Below are positions 36,856 through 48,690 of a stretch of DNA of 64,000 bases, in pieces. A program made the position numbers and the translations under genes. The stretch comes from Styela clava (taxonomy: Eukaryota > Chordata > Ascidiacea > Stolidobranchia > Styelidae), in the NCBI RefSeq assembly GCF_964204865.1, contig NC_135250.1, forward strand, positions 20,575,395 to 20,639,394. Reading direction: 5' to 3'. The notes beneath the pieces are model-generated. The model was not told the origin of the DNA. It was given only the letters and a program-made list of their open reading frames with translations, and did no database searches. Positions within the stretch are counted from its first letter, which is position 1. Each line of letters starts with the position of its first letter.

Positions 36856-37509
36856 CAATGGCGTAGCCAGCCCAAAATTTTGGGGGGGGGGCCAAATTTG
36901 AAAATTTTAGAAATTATATTGGGTTTAAAACACCGTTCTTCAAGCGCAAAACATTTTTTTTTCTTATTACTTGTGTCGCTACAATATTTCATGCACGACG
37001 GAAATAAAATATCTGAATCTGAACAACAACAGTTGGTCACCAAGCAAACTGATTCAATTACTCAGCTGGATTTTTGTGAATACAAAATCCATTAATAAAC
37101 AATTTTTTATTTGAAACAACAAATATTAACAACGCAATTTGAATAAGTAAAATACATCGCCCCAATTAAAAGTCCATCCTTCGCTTCCCGCCAACTATGC
37201 TCGACACAACTCGATTAATTTTCTCCTCGGTGACCATTTCACGGTGACAGTGAAGCACACACAAATCAGAAAGGCGATTGGACGTCATTGATGAGCGCAG
37301 CCATGTCTTTACCCGTTTCATGCATGAGAAAGACCGCTCAGCCTCAACGGTGGTTGCTGGTAGCGTCATAACGATCTGTATTGCGGTGTACACGCTTGAC
37401 GAGACAAGATGCCACAAAACTGGTGGATTAGGAATGGAATTCTTGAAAATTTTGGGGGGGGGCCATGGCCCCTCTGCCCCCCCCCCCCCCCCCCCTGGCT
37501 ACGCCTATG
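36856..37509 (-). mobile_element. hAT element remnant, perfect 8-bp target duplication
   Basis: The left end CAATGGCGTAGCCAG and the right end CTGGCTACGCCTATG are inverted. The 8-mer GTTTGATG flanks both sides (36848-36855 and 37510-37517). Poly-G/poly-C tracts next to the ends are characteristic. It carries only the C-terminal transposase part on the minus strand. Confidence 0.9.
37166..37417 (-). pseudogene. hAT transposase C-terminal dimerisation fragment (ZMYM1-like)
   Basis: The frame includes LPATTVEAERSFSCMKRVKT and LCVLHCHREM, the well-conserved hAT dimerisation block of ZMYM1-type (TTF zinc finger) transposases. No DDE core is present, so it cannot be active. Its relative is at 11655. 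Confidence 0.8.
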
Positions 37510-37799
37510 GTTTGATGTGACCCAACGACGGCGAGGAGTCTAACAATAAATCTATTCGCATAAACGGCAATTATCCGCACGGTATTGTAATCAGAGATTC
37601 AATGGCGAACGTAAACCTAACGCTTAGCACAATTCGTCCACCATCGAAAATAATCTGCTAGTATTTAATGTATATGCGCCGTTAAAATTTCCCATTATCG
37701 CCTAATTCAGGCCTAGGTTCTTTTATATATTGTCCTCTCAAAACTGAGATGCAATTCCCATTCAACATGCTTGCAATTCGAAGCTCCAGAAATATGTGC

Positions 37800-37890
37800 A
37801 CTAAGGTGGCGCACAACATGAACATAGTATGTGTACCAGGCTAGGGTTCAGGTTGTGCGCCATCTTGATGCACATACTTCACGAGCGCCT
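37800..37890. repeat. Fold-back copy of the dispersed 'gtaccaggctagggttcagg' repeat
   Basis: 'aaggtggcgcacaacatgaac' (37803-37823) is inverted against 'gttcaggttgtgcgccatct' (37847-37866). Relatives occur near 14545-14605, 34368-34575, 48352-48420 and 51165-51275. Confidence 0.6.
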
Positions 37891-38345
37891 GCAATTCTCG
37901 GTTACACAACAAAACTAGTTTAAGTAGTTAGTTAAAACTAGTTTAACAGGCTGAGTGTGTTCTATTGTCTCAACTTTTTCACAACATCTCCCTCTTGCAG
38001 TACTTTACACATCATCATCGCCCTCTCGGCAACACGATGAAACGTAAAGTTACAGACAAATCAGTTAATTAAACAAGTAGACTAACGTGATCACAGCACA
38101 TGGTGTTTTTAATGAGGTGGGTGCGCTTCAATGCACTTTTTCAATATTTGGAGACATTTTGGTCAAGTACAATCTCAAATCATCACGTTTTGCTGATCAT
38201 AGGGCGATTCCTTCGATTTGAAAGTATATTATATACTATAGCGTCGAAGCTAAAATACCCTCTTCTACCATTGAATAAGATGTTAGATATAAAAGAATAA
38301 TCGGTTTTACTTCGTCTAAAATGAGCAGATGACTTTCACAACACT

Positions 38346-38540
38346 ACCGTTGTTTCCCCGAAAATAAGACAGTGTCTTATTTTAATTTTCTCTCAAAAAA
38401 TACCACTAGGGCTTATTTTTGGGGGATGTCTTATAATTTTATTTATCAAAAACAAAATTAGAAAGTACAGAATTAGAAGATTTTCAGATATAAAAAATAT
38501 TAAAATCGATATCCATGTACTTAAATGACACGTTTTCCTC
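38346..38540. repeat. Truncated copy of the 'tttccccgaaaataagac' MITE
   Basis: The left end 'tgtttccccgaaaataagac' and interior match the complete copy at 50416-50825 (partly in inverted order). The right end is missing. Confidence 0.55.
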
Positions 38541-38828
38541 TCTCACACGTTTTAGATTAATCATTTAAAACGTATGGAAAAAGATTCCAGCAAGTTGTTA
38601 AACTGCCTTAGGACTTCCCCCGCCTAATATGGGAGATTTATAACCGAAAATGTTACACGCCAATCGCCATTAATGAACATGCTCATGTTCCAATTAGAAT
38701 AGGTGCTGCTAGGATAAGTGGGTACGCATAACGCATGTCACACGTCTAAAACCGTCCGTACTCACTTACCGGTGCCTTGCCCACGTTTGTAATTGTGGTT
38801 GAACGGCCCACAGAAGTATTTGTACTAT

Positions 38829-39505
38829 AGTATGTACCGATACCACTTTCGTCGCCGATATCAACGAAAAAACGCCTATACCGATACTATGTAATTATTG
38901 CTCCAAGTGTGCAGGGTTAAAACAATAGTGAATATGTGCCCCTCATTGGACACGTTTAGTGAACATAATGATCGTTTTGTTGTTCTTGTTTATAATGCAC
39001 ATTATTTCAGATTGAATAGGAAATATTCCAGACAATGAGAAATTGATGTTTGTGATCCAGATGCATTAATTGATTCAGATGAAAGAGTTTATTCCATTCG
39101 TTGCATCGGCGCTAGTAATCTTGGTGTTTAATTAGAAAACTCATACGGTTTGGCTACCATGGGCGGTAAAATAAAATAATATTTTTCATAATTACCGGTA
39201 CCATGTAATATTAAAAATGTCAATATAAAAATATGGCAGCTAAAATAGCCAATTTAATTGAGCTAGTTTGGCTTATAAATAGCTAAAAACAGGTCACACT
39301 CTTTCCACTAGCAGGTGTGGGGACGAGCATGGCTCACAGTTAATTAAAGAGGCCAACACCGCGAACACGATCCCTCCAAAAAAAATTTAACATCCGTATT
39401 CTTACTCGATTTCAAAACATTTTGGATCAGAAAGCTATACGATCTGTATTTAGCCGATACCCATACCGAAAAAAGCGGCCGATATATCGGCACATCTCTA
39501 ATTTG
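38829..39505. mobile_element. Possible hAT element with 'ccgatatatcgg' ends
   Basis: 'atgtaccgataccactttcg' at the left and 'gccgatatatcggcacatct' at the right form an inverted-type pair resembling hAT families with 'cggtatcgg' ends. No clear target duplication and no transposase ORF. Confidence 0.4.
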
Positions 39506-42500
39506 TAACCCCATTTGCACTACTTTCATTCCCTCGGTATATTTTGTGATGTCATCAAACGTAAAGTCAGGTAGATTTTCTAAATTATTGCCATAAATGG
39601 TAAATACGATCAGGTAGTCGGTTGTGACAGGTAATCAGGTATACAACACGCAACAGAACCCGTGCACACCTCGAAATTTACCCCTGTCGTCATGCTCTCC
39701 TTTCAGCGGAAGCGAGATGAATACCCTCCGTCGGAACATGAACAAAATAAGTTTTGGGATAACCCTACTTATCAAAATTGCGCAGTCGCCCTTCCGGCTT
39801 TTCGCCACCTGAGGGTCGAGATTTCCCACTTAGAGAATCCCCGTTCTATAGCACCTTTTCAAGCATATATATATATTACAGTGCATGATAGGAACAAAAA
39901 TGGTTGGCGTCACTTGAGCGTTATGACTGGATTCATGCTGCCATACTAAATCCCTGTTACCTTAACCTGCAATCCCAATGCTTTCATTGAGTGTCAGCAT
40001 TTTTATAGAACCTATTGTTACAGAATAAGTTGGAATATATAAGTCACCCTTTCTCAAACACAATTTCCTTCCATCCCACTAAACCTACAATATCATGAAA
40101 AAATAAATCATGGCATTAACTCGAACTGTATATTCTGCCCCAAAATTGCTTAGCTCATGTTTTTATTCAGGATAGTCAAACTACAGAAGCATGAAACGGG
40201 ATAATATTGATAACAAGCTATTGATTAACTTATTGCACATCTCTATGAACCACAATATTAAATGAAATTAAGATGTGAGAAATATTGAGATCAATATACC
40301 GTTACCTCAGATATGCTTCAAACGGCTATTACAAAAAATTAAAACATAAAATAAATCCCCAAATCCTGGTGTATCAACACTTGAAGCACTATATGACAAA
40401 ACCTTGGATATGTGGTCTCCTAAAATAGGTGGGACAATTTAATTTTAAGACATTGTTAGATCGGCCAGAGAGTGCTTGCTGAATCATATTCCAGTGAATT
40501 TGTCAGTCATTAAGAGTGTTCATTCAAAAAGTGTGCAATGGATACGTTAGGAAAGTTATTATTTATATTGAGCGCCAGCTAGAATGGGCTCCTAAAATCA
40601 ACTGAAACTCAAGTAACAAATTAGACAGCATGGGCTGGATTTGGTCAGTTGAGGACTATTCTTAACACTCCTACAAAATTCCATAGGGGAGAGTTGAGGT
40701 GGTTGCCAAATAATAAGCAGACATTCTTAACCAATGAATAAGCCAATGTTAACAAAAACTTGATCATCACAATAACAAAAATATTACAAAGGTGTGATAA
40801 GTTTGTTTCTACAATCAACACATTAATGCTGATTATTATCATTGTTAACTGTAAGATCAATTTCCCACAATGAAAATAAAACTGTTCATATAAACGTATC
40901 TCTCATATGTTAAGTGAAAATACATGAACATTCTGTTCCACTAAAAACAAAAATATTCAAATTTGAAAAATCAAATCATTGGTCAAATGATTATCACCTA
41001 AATTTCAAATCAATATAGCTCAATGATACGTTAGGTTTCTTCAATTGAATTATAGTTTAGGAAATCAATACGAAATGTGAGAATATCTGAACATTTCAAT
41101 TACATTCAAACTGGTTCTAGGTATATTTCATTTATTCAGTTTGGGCCATACCTGGTGCAATTCGGTTTGATTATTAAACTCATGAATTAGCGTGAAGAAA
41201 GCCATGGTAAGAAAACGGGCAAGTTATGCTTTTCGAACAAACCTTGAATTATTTACCTCTATTATTTTTAGTTAAATTTGTCTGCATTTCGCAAAATAAC
41301 ATTTGTGCCAAATTCTATAATAAAGAATTTGCAATTGAATATGACAAATTTGAGAAACTGATTCTGCTGTGCAGTGGCTTATCTGAGTAAAGTTCAGTAA
41401 ACATCAGATTTAATATTAGAATAAGACATTCTCAGCTATAATATATTATAACTTCATACTTTAATATACAGTTACCATAAGAGATTAATTATTAATATGT
41501 TTGTTGAACATTAAACAACAACGCTGCATTGGTATGTTTGATTCTTACATAAGAATCTTACACACCCACTTCGATGGAATGTTATAGTTCCTCATTCTCA
41601 ATATACAAAGGCAACTTTCTCAAACAAAACATTCACATAAGTTTGAATGTCGGGGATTAGGCTCAGTTTGTAACAGGATTTTCGAATAAAAATGATCATG
41701 GAATTCACAAGTTTACTCAAACTATATGACTCCAATATAATTACGGTGAAGTTATTTTTCTCAAAATGTCATTCGAATTGGGAATTCAATTAAAATTTGA
41801 TATATAGAATATTAGGAAAAACATCCCAAAAGTTGTTTTAAAGAATATTAATTCAGCTGAGTAAAAACGATTAATTGAATTATTGTACTTCTGAAATTTT
41901 CCAAAGTATAATCGGACTAATATTTCAATTTCAAACACATAATAATTTGTAGTTCTAATTGATATTAATTGTATTGTAGAATACCAAATCAATTTTAACA
42001 TATAAATCATTCAACATGAAATAATCATTGCTTGCAATAACCACAAACCTCAAAAGTGTGAAAAAAGATTGAAATACCTATTCCAGATATCCCACTGGAG
42101 AGGTCAAAATTTTTTTTAATTGTGTTTTTGAGCGTTTCAACCGAACTGGAAGTCGGAGGGATGAAGGACTGTTTTGAGAAAAACATAATTTTTTACTTTT
42201 GAACTCCATGGAAACTTTTTTTTGAAATACTTTCATAAATATCGCTTCAAACTGATTAAAGAGCATCTTTTTTTTTGTAATTTTTTCAAATAAATTTTTT
42301 TTAAAAATTTGACATTCACTTTTTTGTCTTGAAATTCTCGCTTAGTTTTTATTATTACAGAATATCCTTTTTCACTTATTGTTAGAGTTATATCACTACC
42401 TGGGAGTTTGGAAAGTCAGTTTTTAAGACATTAGCTCAAAGTATGCAATAATTTCTAGTTTCTACTCATGGAATCCTTATCATATTATGATATATAGCAA

Positions 42501-43967
42501 TTCTCAAGCAACTATGCGATTGAGTGGTAATCTGAATTTACAAAGCTCTTATTACCATTAATGCATACAGCAATGAAGTGACTTACCGGTATGTTAAATC
42601 TAACATCAAAAGCAAATGACAAATTACATGTCGCACCTATGATGATGAACATTGAATAGGGATTGTTGAAAATATGTCATTTTAATTATATGCTACTTAA
42701 AATCAATCATTTCAAATGCACCTTATTATTTAAAAAACAGACAGATTACAATAGATTGATCAAAAGAGTGCATTATCGTTTACCCAACTCTGATTAAAAA
42801 TACTAGGCCTTCAGGGCTTAATGATAATATTATGTGATCAATTATATTATAATCCTGTAATATAGTCAGCCATAATCACAAACGAATGACCAGAAATTAT
42901 GATACCCTATTGCAAATCTATAATTCATTCATTTGATCAATAGCAAAATTCGATATTAGTTTTCAAATAGGACATCACTTCATGAAAAGTGATGTGTTTT
43001 ATACAAGGTGTTTACGAAAACAAAATTTAGGAAGTTTAAAATGGCAAATTCAGCACGATGACATCACTATAGATTTGTATCTCACTTGAATGCTATTTCT
43101 GTTTGACCACAATCTGGCTTTGATAAATTGGAAATCTGATACAATCACAATATATAGAAAATTTAAGTTTGGAATAGAAAACTACATATTCAAACGGATT
43201 CATTTCAAATTTTCTATAGCTAGTAAGCATACAGATTTCAGCATTTGTTTGGTTTGTTTCTATATTTTGTCCATCTGGCCAAATTAGGAAATATTTATTA
43301 ATGAAGCACAACCGGCATATCAATAGCAAATAACCCCAAGGAGTGGCCCAAGAAAGAAAAATTCAATATTTGATTTGATGTACCAGTACAGGCAATATAA
43401 TAGATTTTGCAAACATGACTACAGACAAACTTTATAGCACACATTTTCTGGGACTCAACTACTAAGCTTTGCAAATTTTTCTTTCCTTTCTAAGACGGTG
43501 GAATATAACATGTAGAAACGATCAAAAAACAAATCAAAAAATAAACAATATTTTAGCCGTAGACAACACACAAAAAAGTTGATATATTATAGATATCGTA
43601 TTACCAAAAAAAAGATAATTATTTGGAGGAAAATATTAATACATTTTGAATAAATATGTTTTTAATATTGTAAAAAATATTACCCAAACTAAATAAGTGT
43701 GAACCACATAAAGTAGCAGGAATAAATTGAAATATGCCTTTTCACTTCGTAAAAATATATTGTATCATAATATCATTACAGAGAACTTTACCATAGATGT
43801 GTTATTTACCGATAATTTATTACCAGTCACATGGAGCAGCTAAATAGGACTGATTCATTTCTAAGCTAATGACTCCAGAGCAAATGATTAATAATAAATG
43901 AATGAGAGATGGACAAATAGTATTAAACCACCAATTGATTTACTTTAATTGTACTTAAAAATTGAGT
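39506..43967. other. AT-rich intergenic, no convincing gene
   Basis: Contains the 3' side of the minus-strand MTMR14 gene. A minus-strand AATAAA lies about 150 bp below its stop (near 43817). A 62-codon frame at 42078-42266 (minus) has a balanced composition but no recognised similarity. Otherwise low-complexity AT-rich DNA. Confidence 0.45.
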
Positions 43968-45890
43968 CTAGCGCTTCACTAGATTAAAAGTCTTAGATAT
44001 CTGATTAAAGAAAATTGCTGCTAACCCAGAGTTATTTCGTTGCTCGCGCTCTCTGTGCCATTGCATAGCTTCTTCATACGCTTTAAGAACCATATCCCTT
44101 ACCGCCTCCAATTTCTTTTTTCGTACGTTTTCACATTTAACTGTCATTGTTGCAGAATGTGTGTCATTGTTCACCTTTTCTGTAACAACAAATTCGCAGT
44201 GTTCTCCGTTCACACATTCATTTATTGATAGAGAGGAGAGCATTGAGGTTGCTGATAATTGGTCATCATGGCCATTAGAATTGCAACTACGCCAGTCATC
44301 AGTATCATACAGAACAGCTGTTTGGGTATCTGTACCATTACCTTCAATATCTGAAACATTATTTTCTATATTTCGTGAACGATTGGCGGTCCAGTTCACA
44401 GCTTTCCCTTTTTCCGGTATCCAACAGCAACTATCATTGATATTCATGACTGCAGTGGCGTCACGATGCTCAGTGGAAACTTCATGTTCGGCACCACCAT
44501 TAGTCATTGAAGGAAGTTCAGATTGCAAGGTTTGAGATTGTATAGTTTGGTTTGAACAATTATGATTTTTCATTTCGTGATTACCATTAGTAGTTGGATG
44601 ATTATTACCATTCATTACGGGCAGACTTTCTGTAACCTTCTGGCAATGTGTCACCATAGAATACTCCTCGCTGGAAACATATTTTAAAAAATCGAAACAA
44701 AAATAAAAAATTTCTTCACCACTTGGAATCCTGCTAGTAAATTGATGACCGAAAAGCAGCCAGTCGTATGCTACAGTGAAGTATGCCATTTCCTCAGCGT
44801 TTAGAGACTGGTGGGCAAGGCCATCTGCCCACAATGAAAGCCTCACAAGAGAAACAAACAGTGGTGTACGATCCCATCCAGAAATGCAATGCAACAAAAT
44901 ACCCGTTGAGTTATCACCTATCAGAGAATGCAGATGCAGTTTCAGATAGTTTTGAGTTAATTGAACTAAATCCCAATTGATATATTCTTGCCAATTAATA
45001 TTCGATAAATATTGAACGTTATCAGGCATATGTAGGTTTGCATCCACAAAATCCTGTTTCCAGTCAAACATAAGTCCTTCGCCGGAGTAATTATGGTTAC
45101 GGTATTCAACGAAAAACTCACAACCAGGATAAGGCACACTTAAAAGATTGAAATGAAGGTATCTTCGTTGGCGGTCAACTTTTTCAGAAGAAGTTACATT
45201 CATACCAAATTTAACTTTCTTATTCTCAACCATTAAATCAAAAATTGTGTCAACGTCGAGATAACGAAGAAGCTGAATGTCAGCATTTCTCATTTTATCA
45301 AGAAGCCATTCTTTGCTCTTACCATCTTCCGAAGGTGAATCATCAATTATTTGAGAATTAGAATGACTTTCTGAGACATTATTAACACCATTGGTATACA
45401 GGCCATTGTCAGACAAACATTCAAAATGATTTTCTTCAATAACAGCCTTTTCCTCATTTGCACCTTTTTCAACAGTGTCCATGTCCATAGATTCTCCTTT
45501 TACCCAATACCCATAACTTTGCCTACAATATATTTCCGGTGACCTAGCAAGAGTCGAAGATCGGCAAATATATTTTCCGTCAAGTAAAAGCACAGGAACA
45601 ACAAACCTCCCCCTCGTTCTTGCAAAACGTCCTTTCAGTACATATTCTGATAACTTTCCAACCTTTTCTGATGATTTAACTGGAATGATAATTTTCTCAG
45701 GGTATGTGCTACACAAATGACCATCAGGATTATTCAAAACTTCACAAGTATAATCTCGTTCCATAAGTTCATGACAAGTTTCATAAGCTTTTGACAACAT
45801 ATCAATATCTCCATTTCCCGGTAGATTTTCATTGCTACCAGATATTGCAAATGATAACAAAGGAATCAACCGACTTTCATTGTCCGCCAT
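43968..45890 (-). CDS. MTMR14: Myotubularin-related phosphoinositide phosphatase MTMR14-like, intronless, 640 aa
   Basis: One uninterrupted frame. The start at 45890 (MADNESRLIPLLSFA) is chosen because homology to MTMR14 begins soon after (RDYTCEVLNN.DGHLCSTYP); the frame stays open 71 more codons upstream, but that part is hydrophobic and unlike the family. The Cys-phosphatase signature HCISGWDRTPLFVSL lies at residues about 334-348, with Cys335 close to the known Cys330 of human MTMR14, and is followed by LRLSLWADG-like RLSLWADGLAHQ. The family hydrolyses PI3P and PI(3,5)P2 and acts in autophagy and Ca2+ handling. The region between about 440 and 600 is low-complexity, Asn/Ser-rich and probably disordered. 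Length is close to the human 650 aa. Vertebrate MTMR14 has many introns, so this copy is either a retrogene or has lost its introns. No stop or frameshift was found. Confidence 0.93.
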   Translation of the reverse strand: MADNESRLIPLLSFAISGSNENLPGNGDIDMLSKAYETCHELMERDYTCEVLNNPDGHLCSTYPEKIIIPVKSSEKVGKLSEYVLKGRFARTRGRFVVPVLLLDGKYICRSSTLARSPEIYCRQSYGYWVKGESMDMDTVEKGANEEKAVIEENHFECLSDNGLYTNGVNNVSESHSNSQIIDDSPSEDGKSKEWLLDKMRNADIQLLRYLDVDTIFDLMVENKKVKFGMNVTSSEKVDRQRRYLHFNLLSVPYPGCEFFVEYRNHNYSGEGLMFDWKQDFVDANLHMPDNVQYLSNINWQEYINWDLVQLTQNYLKLHLHSLIGDNSTGILLHCISGWDRTPLFVSLVRLSLWADGLAHQSLNAEEMAYFTVAYDWLLFGHQFTSRIPSGEEIFYFCFDFLKYVSSEEYSMVTHCQKVTESLPVMNGNNHPTTNGNHEMKNHNCSNQTIQSQTLQSELPSMTNGGAEHEVSTEHRDATAVMNINDSCCWIPEKGKAVNWTANRSRNIENNVSDIEGNGTDTQTAVLYDTDDWRSCNSNGHDDQLSATSMLSSLSINECVNGEHCEFVVTEKVNNDTHSATMTVKCENVRKKKLEAVRDMVLKAYEEAMQWHREREQRNNSGLAAIFFNQISKTFNLVKR

Positions 45891-46266
45891 GACAAGACTA
45901 GTATTACACAAACTGTAAATTAAAAACATTGTGTAAATAATAACTTTAACAAGTTGAAACACAGTATAATATAAATGATGCTTCATTCTACTGCCTGACA
46001 TCTCTGGTGAGATGACTAAGGCAAGAAAGATGAGGTAACAAGAGATACAGTTCATCATATACCTTAATGAAGTAACAATATACAAGGGAAATTTTATCAT
46101 CACATGGCTATATGAGAGGTTAACGTATCATAAAATAATGAAGAACAGTCAATGAGAAACAGTAAAAGTGAGTCATTGGAGACCTGTAACAAAACTTCAG
46201 TCAAATCAAAGTCGTTCTGTTTTTTTGTCATGTGAGCTCAGGGCAAATTGAGTCATTGGTTTAAAT
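45891..46266. promoter_or_regulatory. Upstream region of MTMR14
   Basis: Immediately 5' of the MTMR14 start on the minus strand. The open frame continues here but lacks family similarity, and 'actag' just before the ATG could be a splice or trans-splice acceptor. No defined promoter element was identified. Confidence 0.3.
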
Positions 46267-46873
46267 CAGTGGTTCTCAACCTTTTACTGGCCGCGTACCA
46301 CTTTCGAGTTTCTTAACCTGGCTGCGTACCACCAACAAAACCCCATTTGTGGTGGGGACAATGGCACAAGAAACACGCTATGGTAGTATTTTATGTGGCT
46401 CCACCACTTTTTTACAGACCTTCATGCAAGTTTCGAAGTATTTATTGAATGCAATAACAACGTATTAATTGCGTGCAAAATTGCGTCATCAACCGTTAAA
46501 GCTGAAATGCTTTAATCACTGCAAAACGAATCGAATTAGGGCAAAACTCGGACGAATACACTTTGGTCGTCACTAGCCGCTATCACGAACTGCCTAACCT
46601 AGTCTCAAAATTTATTTAACCCCAAAAACTCAAGATTATGCTGATCATCCAACACATACATCAAGTAGCAATAGTAGCATCCTGGTAACCCAATCCTATA
46701 AACCCGTTCAGCGAATACATTTAGTATGTACGGTAAGATTAAGAGAAATTGCTTTTGCCATATTTTAGCCAACTCAAAAGTTAATTGTTGCAATAATTCA
46801 AAGCTGCTCGCGTACCACTTAAAAAGCTCCCGCGTACCACACTAGAATGAGTACCACAGGTTGAAAACCACTG
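46267..46873. mobile_element. hAT MITE (CAGTGGTTCTCAACC ends)
   Basis: Left CAGTGGTTCTCAACCTTTTA, right GGTTGAAAACCACTG, with 'gcgtaccac' motifs inside both ends. Flanks gtttaaat and gtttgaat match at 7 of 8. No coding capacity. Confidence 0.85.
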
Positions 46874-47598
46874 GTTTGAATGGGCATGAAACAAAATAAT
46901 TTCTTCAAGTGGACACAATCTTAAACATTTTATAGCTCTGTTGGTATAGTTAGCATATTCTCTTAGCACGTAAATCCCACACTTATCAGCCCCATGTGTG
47001 TTTTGTTTGAAGTAAATTAAGGGTGGAATTAGAATGCAATTCGACACTGTGTGCCAACAAAGGTCAGAAGATTAATGGCATATTTGAAGTTGTTTTTAAT
47101 ATGAAGCAGTTTTATAGGGTTTGGTGCTAAATTGGCTGGAATACAAGGACCAAAATTTAGCAATCTCAGCTGTGTCTGCAAATTTTAATTGGCAAATCTG
47201 TATTACCATGATTTTGTCTGTATTTTGACAAAGCTCAAATCAGTAATTTTGTTATATATATATATATATTCGACACCATTTAGTCATCATAACAGATGAT
47301 AAAATATTTGATAAAACAAATAGATAGAAATAAATAGATTACAGCATCAGGAGCGCAAACAAAAACTTTAGTAAGGTTTAACACAAACAGATTTTTGATT
47401 GAAAGATGTCGTCTAAAAAAGTGGTCCGTATTCTCTCACATTAAAGTGTTGAATTAATATACACACACATATATAGTCTATAACCACAGAGAAATACAGC
47501 TGTATAGTAATTTTTTTGCCACACCATATGAATAATTGTGAGAAATGCCAAATTGAATACAGAATTCTGAAATTAGTAAACAGGAGTGAAGACATGTA
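46874..47598. other. Intergenic, no gene seen
   Basis: AT-rich, with a (TA)n tract near 47252-47268. Nothing else recognised. Confidence 0.5.
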
Positions 47599-47731
47599 AA
47601 GAAAAATGATCATTGAAAGATAGCACCATGCTGATTATCTGGATTATAGGCTAGTCTCCTAATGTTAAGAAAAAATAATCATTGAAAGATAGCACCATGC
47701 AGCCATGCGGATTATAGGCTATTCTCCTAAC
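47599..47731 (+). repeat. Local tandem duplication, about 67 bp x 2
   Basis: Both units contain 'atcattgaaagatagcacca' and 'ggattataggcta.tctccta', differing by small indels. Confidence 0.75.
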
Positions 47732-48104
47732 AGCCTAAGGTTAAATTGTCCAATCAGAATCGCCAAGTCAAGTTGGATGCATGAAGAGATGGGCTAGACA
47801 TTTAGACAGCAGATCACAGTCCTCCCATTTTAAGATGTCTCGACATTCACCTGACCTTCCCTGCTGTGAGTGCACTGGGGCTCACAGCGTTTCTCTGTTT
47901 TAGCTCGCATGCAATAAAACACAGAAACGAGATGCTGAGATACCGGTACTGTATTGAGCGGTTTTTTTCAGCAAAATTTCCGTTTTTTTACCAAAAAAAT
48001 ACCCATGCAACATTAAAAAAATTGAGAATAGATGTATATCAGTATAAAACAGCGCTACCAATGATAATTAAAATTGACAATATACGACGTTTCTTAGTCA
48101 AAAT

Positions 48105-48690
48105 TGGCGTGACGGTGTGGCTCATCATGCTAAGCATCACTGCATCAGGAATAGTCCATGCGGGTCTTTCTACTTCAGTACTTACTTAATAGAGCGCAGA
48201 AGAGAGGGGAACATTTTTCTTCCCTTATTTATACTATTTGCTTCCCTGAAATTTTAAACAATTTGATGGGAAACAGTATACAGTGGTAAGGAATGATCAC
48301 AAGTTTATATCAGTTATCTTCAACATCTTTAAATAACCCAACATGACGCACCCTAACCTGGCACACATACCTACTGTGCTCAGGCTGTGCGCCATCTTGG
48401 TGCACATACTTCTGGAGTTCCAAAATTTTTTTGATTTTGCTCATTGGTGTGCTCATATTGTGTCACGTCAGGTTATTTAAAGATGTTGAAGATTACTGAT
48501 ATAAACTCGTTATCATTCCCTACTACAGTACTACTGTTTTCTGTTTCCCATCAAATTGTTTAAAATTTCACGGACGCTAATAAAACAAAAATGTTTCCCT
48601 CTCTTCTGCGCTGTGCTCTGTACGTAAGTAGTAAGACCGAGTCCATGCTTTCCTTTCCCCCGAGATAAATATGTTAATCCTATCCTAGGG
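48105..48690. repeat. Palindrome inserted in a SINE-like element
   Basis: The left arm (about 48155-48350) and right arm (about 48455-48655) are inverted copies: 'cagttatcttcaacatcttt' against 'aaagatgttgaagattactg', 'aattttaaacaatttgatgg' against its complement, and both reach 'gcgcagaagagagg'. The spacer holds a copy of the 'gtgcgccatcttggtgcaca' repeat. A SINE head lies at 48105-48180 and a SINE tail ('gagataaatatgttaatcc') at 48660-48690. Confidence 0.7.

Noticed and set aside
42078-42266. Minus-strand 62-codon frame below MTMR14
   Set aside because: MTMR14 is complete without it and nothing similar is known to me; treated as chance.
45891-46103. 71-codon upstream extension of the MTMR14 frame
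   Set aside because: Opens with GTG, is hydrophobic and lacks family similarity; the ATG at 45890 fits the family N-terminus better.
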